From NCBI GenBank assembly GCA_036245525.1, contig BTPG01000003.1, positions 207,237,342-207,301,341 of the forward strand: a DNA stretch of 64,000 bases. Direction: 5' to 3'. A program made the position numbers and the translations under genes. This stretch comes from Semisulcospira habei. Taxonomy: Eukaryota; Mollusca; Gastropoda; Semisulcospiridae. Under the pieces are notes generated by a model, which had not been told where the DNA came from, did not search any database, and saw only the letters and a program-made list of their open reading frames with translations. Shown piece by piece: positions 1 to 11,290 of this stretch (positions are counted from its first letter, which is position 1; each line of letters starts with the position of its first letter).

Positions 1-426
<426 letters not shown>

Positions 427-572
427 ACTTTATTTTTCAACGGTAAAAAGTTTTGACAGAAAACAAATCGTCATTTTACAAACTTGCCGTTGCTAACTAC
501 ATGATAAAAAAGAAGGGAACCTATAAACTATATATGTACATACAAAACCCAATAGCATCATTATATACAGAA

Positions 573-702
<130 letters not shown>

Positions 703-705
703 CAC

Positions 706-912
706 ACCCATCTCTAGCCCAAACAGTGATGCTGTAGACAGGGTAGGGACGACCCAGGTTGACCTCCCAGTACGGGTCGTAGTCATCAAAGCCAGTGTGA
801 ATACAGTCTTCAGGGAAGTCTGCTTGTGTATCGTTATTCACGGCGTTGTCTGCAGGATGAGTAGTGCTGTGCACGGAACTCATCGTACAGCTCTTTAGTA
901 GTGCCACGTTTT
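706..912 (-). CDS. F-type-lectin-like domain exon (partial gene)
   Basis: A 207-nt internal exon on the complement is bounded by an AG acceptor (913-915 read CAG on the minus strand) and a GTGAG donor (705-701). It enters in phase 1 and leaves in phase 1. The translation starts ENVALLKS and runs through NNAVN, an acidic stretch, CIHT, and the block YWEVNLGRPY then ITVWARD. This is the pattern of the N-terminal half of F-type lectin (fucolectin/galactose-binding) domains, which are secreted glycan-binding proteins common in molluscs. No signal-peptide exon or following exon is recognised near it. It could be part of a gene reaching outside the window or an orphan exon. A second exon of the same length and phase lies at 50442-50648 on the other strand. 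Confidence 0.65.
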
Positions 913-1488
913 CTGTTAAAGAGATAATACACGTTTAACCTGTTCAATAACATCTGACGCAGACTGTGAGGGGCAGCTTTTCAAAACTCTACCATGAGTA
1001 TAGAGGCGCCGACCCACAGACACAAATCCGATACAAACCCGATCCGAATCCAAATGCGGTTCCGAAACAGGAAAGTTCGTGCGAGTCCTTTTCATGTTGA
1101 TGTGTTTTTATATGTCCGATGCGGACACGAATTCGAATCCGGCTTTGAACGAAAATGGCGCAACTTGTGACACAGAATTGCATCACCGCATCCGGTTCGG
1201 ATCTTATTTGTATCGGTTTTCTTGCTTACAGAAACGGGAAAAGTTGCAGCGGAAATATATGCGATTTCGACTTTGCCTAGTGGGTTGTGGTCACTGACAC
1301 TCATATTTTCAATACTTCATTTATCTTTGTGCCCCCCCCCCCCCCGAATCCCCCCCCCCTCAACCCCCCCCCACCCACACCCCCCACCCCCTCCAAAAAC
1401 CACACAAAAGCAAACAAAAAGAAAACACGAACAAATAAAAAGAAAAACAAAATGACAACAACACAAAAACAACAAAACACAAAACACA
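913..1488. other. non-coding, C- and A-rich low complexity
   Basis: Nothing gene-like is seen. Between 1333 and 1395 there are long C runs, followed by an A-rich stretch leading into the CA repeat. Open frames here are low-complexity artefacts. Confidence 0.7.
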
Positions 1489-1524
1489 CACATACACACA
1501 CACACATACACACACACACACACA

Positions 1525-1593
<69 letters not shown>
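1489..1593. repeat. (CA)n microsatellite
   Basis: About 105 bp of CA dinucleotide with a few CATA interruptions. Confidence 0.95.
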
Positions 1594-1600
<7 letters not shown>

Positions 1601-1732
1601 CTAAAATACCGATTTTTCCACTGGTTTGAGGGATGCTTCTACTATTCCAGTAAACAAAGACACTTCGACCAGACGTCGGGGCTATTTTCTTTGCTTACTG
1701 TGACGCGTGATTTTAACAGTGTATAACTCTAA

Positions 1733-2208
1733 ACCCCTTCGCTGCCAGTGACCACGAATTTGGCGTCAGCAACTACTGCAGGCTGACCGACACTCGCGTG
1801 AAGAACTCTGATGTAACTGGGACCAGACACTGGCATTAACTCGTTCAGCCTGACGGCCGTATTTCCAAACTTTGGGGGTGCTATCTAATGACTATGCTTC
1901 AGTTGCAGGAGATGGATCGACCATGATAATTCAAGGGCAGAGCCAGATTAGTTTGGCGCCGACAGGCGCCAAGCTAATCTGGTACTGCCCTTGAATTATC
2001 ATGGTCGACGCATCTCCTACTGTAGTGCGTCAGTTCTGAATGGGTTAAAAACACAAAATTAACCCCCAAAATAGGCATAAATAACACAGGACTAACAAGA
2101 GAAATAAATCCTCATCAGCCACCGCGACATCGGGGACTAACGAGGATTTATGTCTCTTGCATTTGATTAGCGTTCGTATTCCCGCGGCAGGTAATGAGTT
2201 AACTGAGC
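1733..2208. mobile_element. TTAA-type hairpin MITE, family 2, interrupted
   Basis: The left end reads ACCCCTTCGCTGCCAG and the right end CGGCAGGTAATGAGTTAA, matching the inverted termini of the other family-2 copies. The core hairpin (AAATCCTCAT...GAGGATTTATG, 2106-2153) is diverged. A complete family-1 MITE (1840-2044) sits inside the left half, so this copy is older than that insertion. Confidence 0.55.
1840..2044. mobile_element. TTAA-flanked hairpin MITE, family 1
   Basis: A TTAA lies on both sides (1836-1839 and 2045-2048) of a 205-bp unit whose ends begin C(T/C)CGTTCAG and finish CTGAATGGG. Most of the unit is a long hairpin: the arm starting near GGAGATGGATCGACCATG folds back after a GGCGCC-centred turn. 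TTAA target duplication and terminal C/G triplets are the hallmark of piggyBac-type cut-and-paste elements, so this is read as a non-autonomous piggyBac-like MITE. No transposase for it is in the window. Confidence 0.65.
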
Positions 2209-2490
2209 CATGCCGACAGATTTCAGAGGATATTTGGGCACCCTCCTTTGGACAAACAGCCCAGAGGTGTAACTCAGCTCGTCTTCTCTGGCACTATTGT
2301 CAGAACACGCCTAGCATTTTACTGCCTCATGAGGGCCATAAGTGGGCTTTTAAGTCCGCCGTATACAGTGTGTGTGCGATAATGGCGATTCATCAGGAAA
2401 CGCCGAAATCACCGATACATTGCAAACGACAGATTTTTACTTTTGTGATATTGTCTGCTTCCTGTAAACGTTATGCTGGGGGTTAATTAA

Positions 2491-2697
2491 ACCCCATCAC
2501 TGCTGAGAAACGATAAACACCATCCAACTGCAAGAGACATAGATCCTCATGAGCCCCGCGACTGCGGGGGCTCATGAGGATCTATGCCTCTTGCTGAGAC
2601 CAAATGTGTACCTATGTTTCTTCGACACCGTTGAATGAATTAAGATTTCTTAAAGAAAAAAAGTACGTGAAGTGTACGTACAGTAGCAGGGAAAGGG
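2491..2697. mobile_element. TTAA-type hairpin MITE, family 2
   Basis: A TTAA at 2487-2490 precedes the left end ACCCCATCACTGCTGAG. The right end GCAGGGAAAGGGTTA is followed by TTAG. The centre is a near-perfect hairpin (AGATCCTCATGAGCCCC against GGGGGCTCATGAGGATCT, 2541-2585) flanked by AAGAGACATAG-type arms. Confidence 0.65.
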
Positions 2698-3348
2698 TTA
2701 GCATTACATATTACATATTACAGCACGCGAGGAACACTCAAATGTATGAGTATAAATCATCACGTGACCCCACAGACAACGGCTTGAACCAAAAGTACAA
2801 CAAGCACAACAAGAAAAACAACAACGCTACAATAACAATAGATGTGAAAACATCAGCAACAGAAAAAGAAAAAAATCGTTGTTCGTGTCGTATTTCACCT
2901 TGGCGCGGTGTTCCCAAGTCTTATTGTTATCGTTGTTGTTCTATTATTGAAGTTAGTTAGTCAGTTATTTGAGTTTAACGCTTCTATTATTGAAGAACAG
3001 TAATGCCTTACCAAAGTTTTCTACACACTCAACTGGCTGAATTGTGGAACAGAACAACAGAGCCCATATTAGTACAGACGTCGCCATGAGAAGCGTACAG
3101 TTTAAAAAAATAACGTCTTTGTATTCACATTGGTCTCTATACAAGCACAGTGTAGTCGCTAAGATAAGCTCTGTTGGTTGTCCATGCACCCAAGGATCCA
3201 GTTAGCAACACGGCCTCGGAATGACGTGGCGGGCATTTAGTTATCTTTCCTCGAGTACAGGCCCTCCGTTTTTTATCAGTGAAAAACGGTCATAAGTAGC
3301 GCTTTAAGAGCTACCATCGTGACATGTAGAAACCAGGAAATCGATTGG

Positions 3349-3564
3349 CCCCTTCACTGTCGAGAAAAACGTGAACACGATCCAAATGCAAGTGACATAG
3401 ATCCTCATGAGCCCCCGCGACTGCGGGGGCTCATGAGGATCTATGTCTCTTGCTGAAACCAGTTTGTATCCACGTTTATTGGACGGTTGTGCTTTTGGGT
3501 CTTTCATTTCAGAATTCAAAGATTTCAGCAACGAAAATTTACGTACAGCGACGGGGAAAGGGGT
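3349..3564. mobile_element. TTAA-type hairpin MITE, family 2
   Basis: The left end is CCCCTTCACTGTCGAG and the right end ACGGGGAAAGGGGTTA. The central hairpin (3398-3444) has the same CATAGATCCTCATGAGCCCC arms as the copy at 2491, here with an almost perfect stem. Flanking TTAA is degraded on the left. Confidence 0.6.
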
Positions 3565-3871
3565 TACACATGATTACAACTTTTAGCCTTGCACTCGTTA
3601 TCTCATTCTCTCGAATGGGTATGTTAAAGAAATGGAACGGTTGTAATTGAAGACTCTATTTTCTTTCTTCTGATGATAAAACACGTAGAAGAGTAGTTTG
3701 TATATCTAAGGCCTCCTGTGGTGTCTTGGCATTATAATCTAAACTTGTTTTCATTATTTGATGCGCTGATGCAAACAAATTCTATCGAACGGTTCGAAAG
3801 TATGGGAACTATAATATTATCGAAAGAGTTAACGTATTTGCATTGGAGAAGTGCTTTGGTTTTGATGTTAA

Positions 3872-4065
3872 CCCCTTCACTGCCGGAATAATGAGAACGC
3901 GACCTACATGCAAAAGGCAAAAAAAGCATCTGCGGGGGCTCATGATGTTGTTTGCCTTTTTCTGACCCTGCTCCGTGTTGTTTGGATTGAAGAAATTGTG
4001 TTTTTGGACTTGCTCTCAACCATATAATTTCGCGTCCACTGCTAGAAGAGGGGTTCAAAGTCCAG
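3872..4065. mobile_element. TTAA-type hairpin MITE, family 2, degraded
   Basis: TTAA at 3868-3871 is followed by CCCCTTCACTGCCGG, and the right end is ACTGCTAGAAGAGGGGTT. The hairpin is damaged: AAAAGGCAAA and TTTGCCTTTT arms remain around a partial GCGGGGGCTCATGA. Confidence 0.5.
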
Positions 4066-4263
4066 CAAAACCCGGACGCCATCCGCTCTACGTCGGCATA
4101 CAATTGATATACGTTCTGAATTCGCCAGCCACCAATATGCTGCGCTGCAATGACCGGCAGAAGTCAGTATATGTGTCCGTGTATGCTTTCTGATATCAGT
4201 CCGTGAGTAGGGGAAGAGGACCGGGATTGCAGGCACCATAATTATACAGTCCACCTCGCTTAA

Positions 4264-4469
4264 CCCATTCAGTCCTACGGCCGTATTTCCCAAATTTTGG
4301 AGGCGTCATCTAACGACTATGCACCATTTGCAGGAGATGGATCGACCATGATAATTCAAGGGTAGTGTCAGATTAGCTTGGCGCCTGTCGGCGCCAAGCT
4401 AATCTGGCACTACCCTTGAATTATCATGGTCGATCCATCCCCTGCTGTAGTGCGTCAGGGCTGAATGGG
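4264..4469. mobile_element. TTAA-flanked hairpin MITE, family 1
   Basis: TTAA at 4260-4263 is followed by CCCATTCAGTCC, and the right end is GGGCTGAATGGG with a mutated flank. The two arms (about 4332-4384 and 4389-4442) are almost perfectly complementary over roughly 53 bp with a four-base TGTC loop. This is the best-preserved copy of family 1. Confidence 0.65.
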
Positions 4470-4484
4470 TCGATAATAATATAT

Positions 4485-4665
4485 ATATAAATAAAACGTT
4501 CGGGACTTAACGTCTTTTGTCCAACACGAAGGTGATTTCAAAGACGGGGCACCGAAAAGAGGTCTGTACAAATTTTGAACCCAGCTGGGTTCGAACCTAC
4601 GACCTTATAGACGAGAGTCGAACACTCTAGTACTACCGAGCCCAACCCAGCTTCCCACTTCGCTT
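4485..4665 (-). mobile_element. tRNA-derived SINE-like unit
   Basis: On the minus strand a tRNA-like head is followed by an unrelated body. The head contains a B-box-like GGTTCGAACCC and an upstream A-box-like TGGGCTCGGTAGTAC. The body ends near GACAAAAGACGTTAAGTC. The head does not fold into a convincing functional tRNA, and no free tRNA gene is called. An RNA polymerase III-driven SINE is the likeliest reading. Confidence 0.4.
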
Positions 4666-5480
4666 ATAACGATGTCGGATATAACAATCTTTTTCAAAGG
4701 CCCGACAACAGTTTTTTTTTTTACATGTCTTTGCTTATAACAAACTTCTGGTATAACAATACACGGTGGGTCCCCAGGCCGATTGACATATCCGAAGTTT
4801 ACCGTACATGACCGTTTTCAACCAATTTGATATTGCGAGCCTGTGAACGTTTTGAACAGTTCTAAAAAGATGTTATGTGTGCTGGTCTGTCATTTTGGAC
4901 CTTATTGCTTCAAGCTGTAAGGCACTAAATCTGAGATCAGCACACGTTGAGTACAAATCTGTGACTCTTGACCTTACGGCTTTTAGCAGTCAGTCCATAA
5001 TCACAGACCAGAGCAGAATTAGGCATGTGGCGCGTTGAGGCATTCTGTATGCGCGCACATATTTAATCAGGACTTGCTGTCACTAGCTACAATGACGAGC
5101 AAAAGAAATGCGACAATATTAAATTATCGGAAACACTAAAGTGATTCCCAAAATGTCGCATTTCTTTTGCTCGTCAGTATAGATAAAGTACTAGGAGCGG
5201 TCTAAACACGTGCTCTGTGTTCATTCAGTGTCGTTATTTCATTGTTATCTTACTGGGCCAAGGTGCACAACATTATATCATCTCACAAAACAGTGAAGAA
5301 GTTGACATTGAGAATTTTTTTCCCCGTTTTTTATCGCAGATAGAGGGAGTAAAGTAAGACTGGTCCCACCCAGGTATGCATCCTGTCACTCTGGTCTCGA
5401 CGCCTCAAAATATCCGAGCAGAAGAATGTGAAGCACTCGGGGGCGTTTCGATCGGTATTCGTAGTTAGTAACTACAGGCT
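4666..5480. other. non-coding sequence, no gene seen
   Basis: Contains two close copies of a CTTATAAC(A/G) motif near 4665-4760, reminiscent of pogo/Tigger-type ends, and an inverted pair GACGAGCAAAAGAAATGCGAC / GTCGCATTTCTTTTGCTCGTC at 5093-5176 (first and last arm given in part). No protein-coding signal was found. Confidence 0.5.
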
Positions 5481-5489
5481 CCGATTTAC

Positions 5490-6592
5490 TCCTTTCAGTT
5501 TGCTTACAGAAGGCAAAGAGGTGTTGATGATGCCATTTTTCATGTTGTAAACAACATCTACTCTCATTTAGAGAACCCAGGAGCCTCCATTCGACTGATG
5601 TTCTATGATTTTTCGTCTGCTTTTAACACCATTCAGCCACACATACTCGCCTCCAAACTAGTTCACATGAACATAAATGCCTCTACCATTCTTTGGGTTT
5701 TAGACTATCTCACTAACCGGCCACAGTACGTCAGAATTAGTTCGGATCTAATCTCAGATGTACTTTTTACCAACACCGGTGCACCACATGGGACTGTCCT
5801 GTCGCCTTTTTTGTTTTCTTTGTACACAGCAGACTGTAGAGCTACTCATGACGACTGTGTCATGGACAAATACGCTGACGACACGGCACTGACAGGTCTG
5901 ATTACAGATGAGGACGACAGACACTATCGACAAGAGATCGATGACTTTGTAGAGTGGTGCGATAGAAACTACCTTGAATTACATGTTGGCAAGACAAAAG
6001 AGATGGTCATAGATTTCAGGAATAACAAACAGCATCCCGGTCCTGTTGTTATCAAGGGAACAGAAGTTGAGCATGTAGAGTCCTACAAGTATTTAGGTGT
6101 TCTTTTTGACAACGCGCTCAACTGGAAACAAAACACAGATGCTATTGTGAAAAAAACGCATACCCGTCTTTACTGTTTGAGAAAGCTCAGATCATTTCAT
6201 GTAAGCACTCAGCTTTTACATATGTTTTACTGCTCCAGTATTGTTAGCATTTTAACTTTTGGACTGACGTGCTGCGGGAGAAATTTATGTAACAGAGACC
6301 AAGATCGTCTTAACAAAGTAATCCGGAAAGGGGTGGGGTGATTGGTAGGACACAGGATAATTTGGACACACTGTACAACAGACGGATTACAAACAAATTG
6401 GCAGACATTCTTGATGACAAAACACATCCACTTAGATATGAACTTGACAGCAGACGTATCGAACGAAGTGGCAGACTCCGAGTACCCAAAAGTCGTACAT
6501 CACGTTATGCCAACTCTTTTGTCCCTCAGGCTGTTACCCTTTTCAACAGTAATATCAGTAGAGAGTGTCGGTCAACATTCTTCCGTCCTTAG
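5490..6592 (+). pseudogene. Rex1/CR1-like LINE reverse transcriptase, 5'-truncated and frameshifted
   Basis: The translation contains QRGVDDAIFH, FYDFSSAFNTIQPHIL, the palm motif KYADDTALTG (catalytic YADD), a WCDRNYLELHVGKTKEMVIDF thumb-proximal block and a YKYLGVLFD block. This is the order of a Rex1-like non-LTR retrotransposon reverse transcriptase. The frame from 5598 stops at 6341. The C-terminal part (GRTQDNLDTLYNRR to FNSNISRECR) continues in another frame from about 6338, so there is a one-base shift in the GGGGTGGGG tract near 6335. The APE endonuclease and the N-terminal RT part are missing, so the copy is 5'-truncated, as usual for LINE insertions. Confidence 0.85.
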
Positions 6593-6880
6593 TACTAGCC
6601 CTCTCAGTATTATTACTAGTATTATTACTATTGTTATTCAAAGGTAACAATATGTCTATTACAGTTCATTTCTTTAATTGAGTGTTTCCTTTAAATGAGT
6701 GTGATGTTTTTATGTTTTTGTTTTTTTATAATTTTTTTAATGAGTGATTGATGAGGCCATGTGTTGTATGGGCAGAGAGTGAATTTCCCCGTGAGGGATT
6801 AATAAAGTATTATTGTATTGTATTGTATTGTATTGTATTGTATTGTGTTGTATTGTATTGTATTGTATTGTATTGTACTC
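6593..6880 (+). repeat. LINE 3' UTR and (TATTG)n tail
   Basis: After the ORF, an AT-rich 3' UTR leads into CCGTGAGGGATTAATAAAGTAT followed by about 13 copies of TATTG (6810-6878). Short tandem tails of this type replace poly(A) in Rex1/CR1-like LINEs. Confidence 0.8.
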
Positions 6881-6994
6881 ATCAGGGAACCGGCCTACAA
6901 TTCTCAGTCCAATCATTGGTGTATTCCTCTCAGTGTGTCGCATTTTACTCCTTACATTAGGACATGTTGTCAGTGTAGTCCGTGCATGTAACTG

Positions 6995-7216
6995 TAGTCC
7001 TGACGCGGCATTATTGATGTCCAGTGTGATCGCTTTCAAATCCGTGCAGGTATTCCTGACGCGGTGTTATTGATGTCCAGTATGATCGCTTTCAAATCCG
7101 TGCAGTATTCCTGACGCGGTGTTATTGATGTCCAGTATAATCGCTTTCAAATCCTTGCTGTATTCCTGACGCAGTGTGATTGATGTCCAGTATGATCGCT
7201 TTCAAATCCTTGCAGG
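6995..7216. repeat. minisatellite, four copies of about 55 bp
   Basis: Units begin CCTGACGC and contain ATTGATGTCCAGT and ATCGCTTTCAAATCC. Four successive copies differ by a few substitutions. Confidence 0.85.
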
Positions 7217-8116
7217 GTCCAGTCTTATGTCGGGATACGATTGTATCGCGCGTCTTCTGTTCTCTCGGTGCTTGTACCTGTCAGGTCCAAGGCCATTTCC
7301 TGCTCAGCGGGGCTTGGCTTAGCCGCGATAAGACACAAGGAAGCGTTGGGCGTCTGCGTGTATGGACGTGGGAGTCATATTCTTTGTTTATTAATTCGTC
7401 CGTTTTGACGTCGTTGTTGTTGTTGACTCTCAGTGTATTCGTGTTTGTAGACGATGACGGTTGTTTGTGTGGCTGTGTTGCCTTCCATACAACAGACTGG
7501 TGTTCGTAGTATTGCCCTCTGTGTAGATGGTACGCAGTGTTGCCGTCGTGCATATTTCACAGTTGATGCTTTAAAATCAGCTTAATGTCGTAGCTGTTGC
7601 GACTGTTTTGGTGTGGCTGTCGTTTCGTTGATCGCTGTTGTTGCCGTTGGCTTGTTGGGCCGCCTGAATTGTATACCGTTTTTGTGGTAGGTGCCGGGTT
7701 TTGTCGTTGTAAAAGGGCCTTTATTTCTTCGAGTGCTTCACAGAATAGTTGGCCTCGCTTGTTGCGAGTGTTTCAGTCCTCCTTTCACTTTTGTGCGCTT
7801 TAAAACGAGTTCTTTGTGACTGGTGTTGTAGAGTAAAGTTGGTGCTGCGTTGTTTTGTGGTCGATGCGAAGTAGGCAGTGTCCGTTTCCTCTATTCTTAG
7901 TCTGTGTTGTACACATGGTGGCTTGCCTTTCTCGTTGGCGGGAGGTAAGTCTTTTCGCAAACAATATGACGTCATAGCGTGTAGCGATTCATGACAGATG
8001 TCACTTCAGTTGAGGGTTTTGCCATGGGGGGCTGCTGGACCGATTGTTGGCCTCGGTTGAGTAGCTGGTTCACACGTGTCTTCTTAAATCAGCAGAAAAT
8101 AGGATAGCAGTGTGGT
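7217..8116. other. non-coding or unrecognised sequence
   Basis: Several short open frames occur on both strands, none with recognisable domains or splice-supported structure. T/G-rich composition on the plus strand explains their length. Confidence 0.4.
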
Positions 8117-8199
8117 TTGTCGCTTGTTCTATCTTGTCGGTCGTGTGGTGTTTTATTTTTTCCGTCTGGATTTCCAGCCTTTTTTCCGGCGTGGGGGAC

Positions 8200-8460
8200 G
8201 AGTTGCTTGGTTGTTTTCGTTCCATCCACCCTTTCTCAGGTTTGGGGAATGAGTTTCACCCACCCTATTTTAGGTGTGGGGAGTGAGTCTCAACCACCCT
8301 ATTTCAGGTGTGGGAGAAAGGTCGATGAGTTCCTTCTTGCTTGTAGTTTTCTTGGTTCCATCCACCCTTTGTCAGGTGTGGGGAATGAGTCTCAACCACC
8401 CTGTTTCGCGTGTGGGAAACAATCGATGACTTTCTTCTTGATTGTAGTTCCCCGTTGACA
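8200..8460. repeat. degenerate tandem repeat
   Basis: Blocks of the form CCACCCT(A/G)TTTCAGGTGTGGG...GAGT recur at about 45-bp intervals (8226, 8261, 8298, 8361, 8397). The larger segment TCGATGA(G/C)TT(C/T)CTTCTTG(C/A)TTGTAGTT occurs twice (8311 and 8414), indicating a 103-118-bp duplication on top of the short one. Confidence 0.65.
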
Positions 8461-8756
8461 TAAAAGTCTTGGGTCTTGGTCGTTTCTGGCGGAGTTAGGG
8501 CTGGCAGCTATTGTTTCCTTCGTCGTCTCGCTTCGAATTAAAAAGTGCTCGAAGCATCTAGACGCACTAAAACATTTATTTTTTTTAATGGCCGACATTA
8601 CCTTTGAGACAACATCGTCGAGACAAAGGAGATCATATGACGGATTGTAACAATCAACAACTAGGGGCTGAAATTAAGTCCACGATTAACACCCTTGACT
8701 ATGTAGCCATCAGTAGGACCTGCTGTGTACAGTGCTGGTGACTGCGTCATGCACGT

Positions 8757-8832
8757 CGGGGGGGGGGAGGGGGAGGGGGGGGAGGGGAGTGGGGAGGGGA
8801 GGGGGGAGGGGAGGGGGAGGGTAGGGGAGGGA
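8757..8832 (+). repeat. G-rich tract
   Basis: More than 70 bp of GGGGA/GGGGG blocks on the plus strand, with clear potential for G-quadruplex formation. Confidence 0.85.
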
Positions 8833-8839
8833 GGTTCAT

Positions 8840-9047
8840 CCCTTTGCTGCCATTGGACGCAGACAGTGCTTCTGAAACCTTTTCTGATTCAACGCCAAAT
8901 CAGTATCCCGAACCGTCAAAGGAACATGGATACAAAAGTGTCAGCTTGACGCATAGATTCTCATGATCCCCCGCTGTTGTGGAGGCTCATTAGGATCTAT
9001 GTCTCTTACGGTTGGACTGTATTCAGTTTTCCTCGGCAGTGAAGGAG
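8840..9047. mobile_element. TTAA-type hairpin MITE, family 2
   Basis: The left end is CCCTTTGCTGCC and the right end CCTCGGCAGTGAAGGAG, directly followed by TTAA (9048-9051). The central hairpin (8952-9001) again uses ATAGATTCTCATGATCCCCC-type arms. The element is diverged. Confidence 0.55.
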
Positions 9048-9459
9048 TTAAAGGTTACAACTGTGCGAGTGGCATTGATTGATTGGATGCACGGCTGGGT
9101 GTTTGGTCAGTAGTGTGTGAGCCAGTCATTTTGACACAGAAACAGCACATGTGGAGTTTAGTTGAGTAAGAGTACCTACCTGCTGTACACTCCTGAATGT
9201 ATTACACACTGAATTATCTGCACGTCTGCTTTTACACTCGATTTTCTCGAGATCCGGGGTTTCGAAGTTGTCGACCTGTCATCTGGAATTGATAAAGATC
9301 AAATTTCAGTGTCTAGTTTAGTTTGTTTTAACGCTCAGCAGGCGATTAAGGCCATCTCATGGCGGAAAGAGTAAACATCTGGCCAGCTAAACTAAAGGAG
9401 AGTTTTAAGACAAGATATAAATACGTATTTAAAATGTATTAGGCTAAAATGACAGGAAA

Positions 9460-9608
9460 CGGGGGGGGGGGGGGGGGGGGGGGGGTCAGGGGGAGAAGGG
9501 CACCCGGTGGAGTGTGGGATCCTGACCTTATCCCCAATGAAAAAGTAGGGGGAACAGAGAATTCCCTGCCCCCACCCCCCCACCCCCCCCACCCCCCACC
9601 CCCCACCC
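9460..9608. repeat. poly-G run and paired C-rich run
   Basis: An uninterrupted G run of about 26 bases at 9460-9485 is followed 80 bp later by CCCCCAC-type C runs at 9570-9608. The two can pair as an imperfect inverted repeat. The length of such runs is unreliable in any assembly. Confidence 0.8.
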
Positions 9609-9989
9609 CATGTGAGCGTAAGGTCCAAAATCACAGACCAGCACAAATTTGTATCTTAATGAAGATAAATAATAAGGCAGAGATACCACGCTTGTCGCTT
9701 CAGTAGTCTGAGTTCATATTTCGCTTTAACTGCGTACAAAGACACCAGCCGGGAAATTAGATATGGCCGAAAACATGAACAAACAAGCAAAATAAACAGC
9801 AGGAAAAATCGTGGTTTCTTTTGAATAAACTTAATCTGTCTTCCAAGAAAAATAAGCTTCAAGTTTAGAAAGGAAGACATACTGCATGGTTGAGTTTGAA
9901 AGATCTTAGGGCGGCCAGCGATCAACACTCGTGTGACAGGACGTATAATTAGTGGCATGCAACTTTCCGTAATATAAGACACACAATAA

Positions 9990-10029
9990 TGATGAGACAC
10001 ACATACACACACACGCACACACGCACACA

Positions 10030-10066
<37 letters not shown>

Positions 10067-10078
10067 AGTACACACACA
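9990..10078. repeat. (CA)n microsatellite
   Basis: CA dinucleotide with CG interruptions. A second short CA/CG run follows at 10273-10296. Confidence 0.9.
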
Positions 10079-10627
10079 CATGATTGAGTTTGGAAGATGT
10101 TAAGAGGCTGTCGACGGCAACACTCAAGTAGCAGGATGGTTATAACGCATAATTTCAGGAGTGATATCAACCTTCCCCTACTGTGAGAATGGTCACGAGG
10201 TACTCAGCACTCAAACACAAACACGAAGGCTCGAAAACACTGACACGCACGCGCCCACGTACAAACAAACACCAACACACACACACACGCGCGCACGCGA
10301 GCCCGTAAGCACACCCACACAGAAACACACGGCCGAAAGAAACAGTGAGTAAACGAATTAGTCCTTTAACGCTGAAGGTATGAACAAAGTTTTCTGTTGC
10401 AAAATGCAGAGACAATCAAAGGAATAAAATCATGTTTATTCCTAAGAAGATGGACTGTGAAAAGAAGGGTAGAAAAGTCTTAGTGGAAGCAAGATAACAT
10501 TGACAACCCTCTGTGTCGGCGTATTTTAGCAGTCAAAGCCCGCCATGGAGCAGAACTGATGAGATCTTGTCAGAACCTGTACACATTGTGCTAACTCTAC
10601 CTCTGCCGAAACACATTTACATATTAA

Positions 10628-10794
10628 CCCCTTAACTGCAGAGGAAAAGTTAACGCGATACAGCTGCAAGAGGCATAGATCTTTATGAGCCCCCGCGGCT
10701 GCGGGGTCTCATAAGGATCTATGCCTCTTTTAATACCAAGTTGCATCCATGTTTCTTGCACAGCAGTGACATGGTCACAGTCGCCTGCTCGGGG
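10628..10794. mobile_element. TTAA-type hairpin MITE, family 2
   Basis: TTAA at 10624-10627 is followed by CCCCTTAACTGCAGAGGA. The central hairpin at 10665-10733 pairs CAAGAGGCATAGATC with GATCTATGCCTCTT around a GCCCCCGCGGCTGCGGGG turn. The right end TCGGGG is followed by TTAA (10795-10798), with the GCAGTGA motif displaced inside. Confidence 0.6.
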
Positions 10795-10799
10795 TTAAA

Positions 10800-11290
10800 C
10801 CCAGATAACTAGCTCCTTGGATGGTCGTGGCTTGTCCGTCCATCCGTCCAGTAGTAGGGAAGCAGTTGAACACACGCTTGTGGGTCTGTGTGTCATATCT
10901 TCACCGCCTCAGTGATTTTGTTGATAACTAGCACACCGCAACATACTTCCTGGTTGGGTTGTAAAGAAACCTAACGCACCGTGCAGTTAAGAGTAACATA
11001 AGAAAGTAGATTCAATACCGGCTCCTGTGCACAATGTTAGCTGACGGCTGGCGAGTGAGCTTCGTGTACTTGTAAAATATCCGTCATAATATGCACTCGT
11101 TGCAGTAAAGGTTTTGTACATGGAGAGATTGTCCCGTGTCCAGTCGGGTTTATGGCTCCCCAAGTGTGTTCATCGTGTGGCCAACGCTGCTGGTGTGGAC
11201 TCAGTCTGTGGTTCTGTCTGACAGTTCGCTATATCACCTGTGATGGTCACTTTGGTGAGTTACATTTTTCGACAGATATACCGTTAACCC
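10800..11290. other. non-coding, no gene supported
   Basis: A short open stretch near 11152-11253 ends near a GGTGAGT donor-like site, but no acceptor, homology or signal peptide makes it convincing. Confidence 0.35.

Noticed and set aside
1287..1604. Open frames rich in TH, VC or proline repeats
   Set aside because: Products of the CA microsatellite and the C-rich tract; no coding evidence.
4575..4660. Functional tRNA gene on the minus strand
   Set aside because: A and B box-like blocks are present, but arms do not pair convincingly and a SINE-like body follows.
11152..11253. Possible short exon ending at a GGTGAGT site
   Set aside because: No acceptor partner, domain or signal peptide in a consistent frame.
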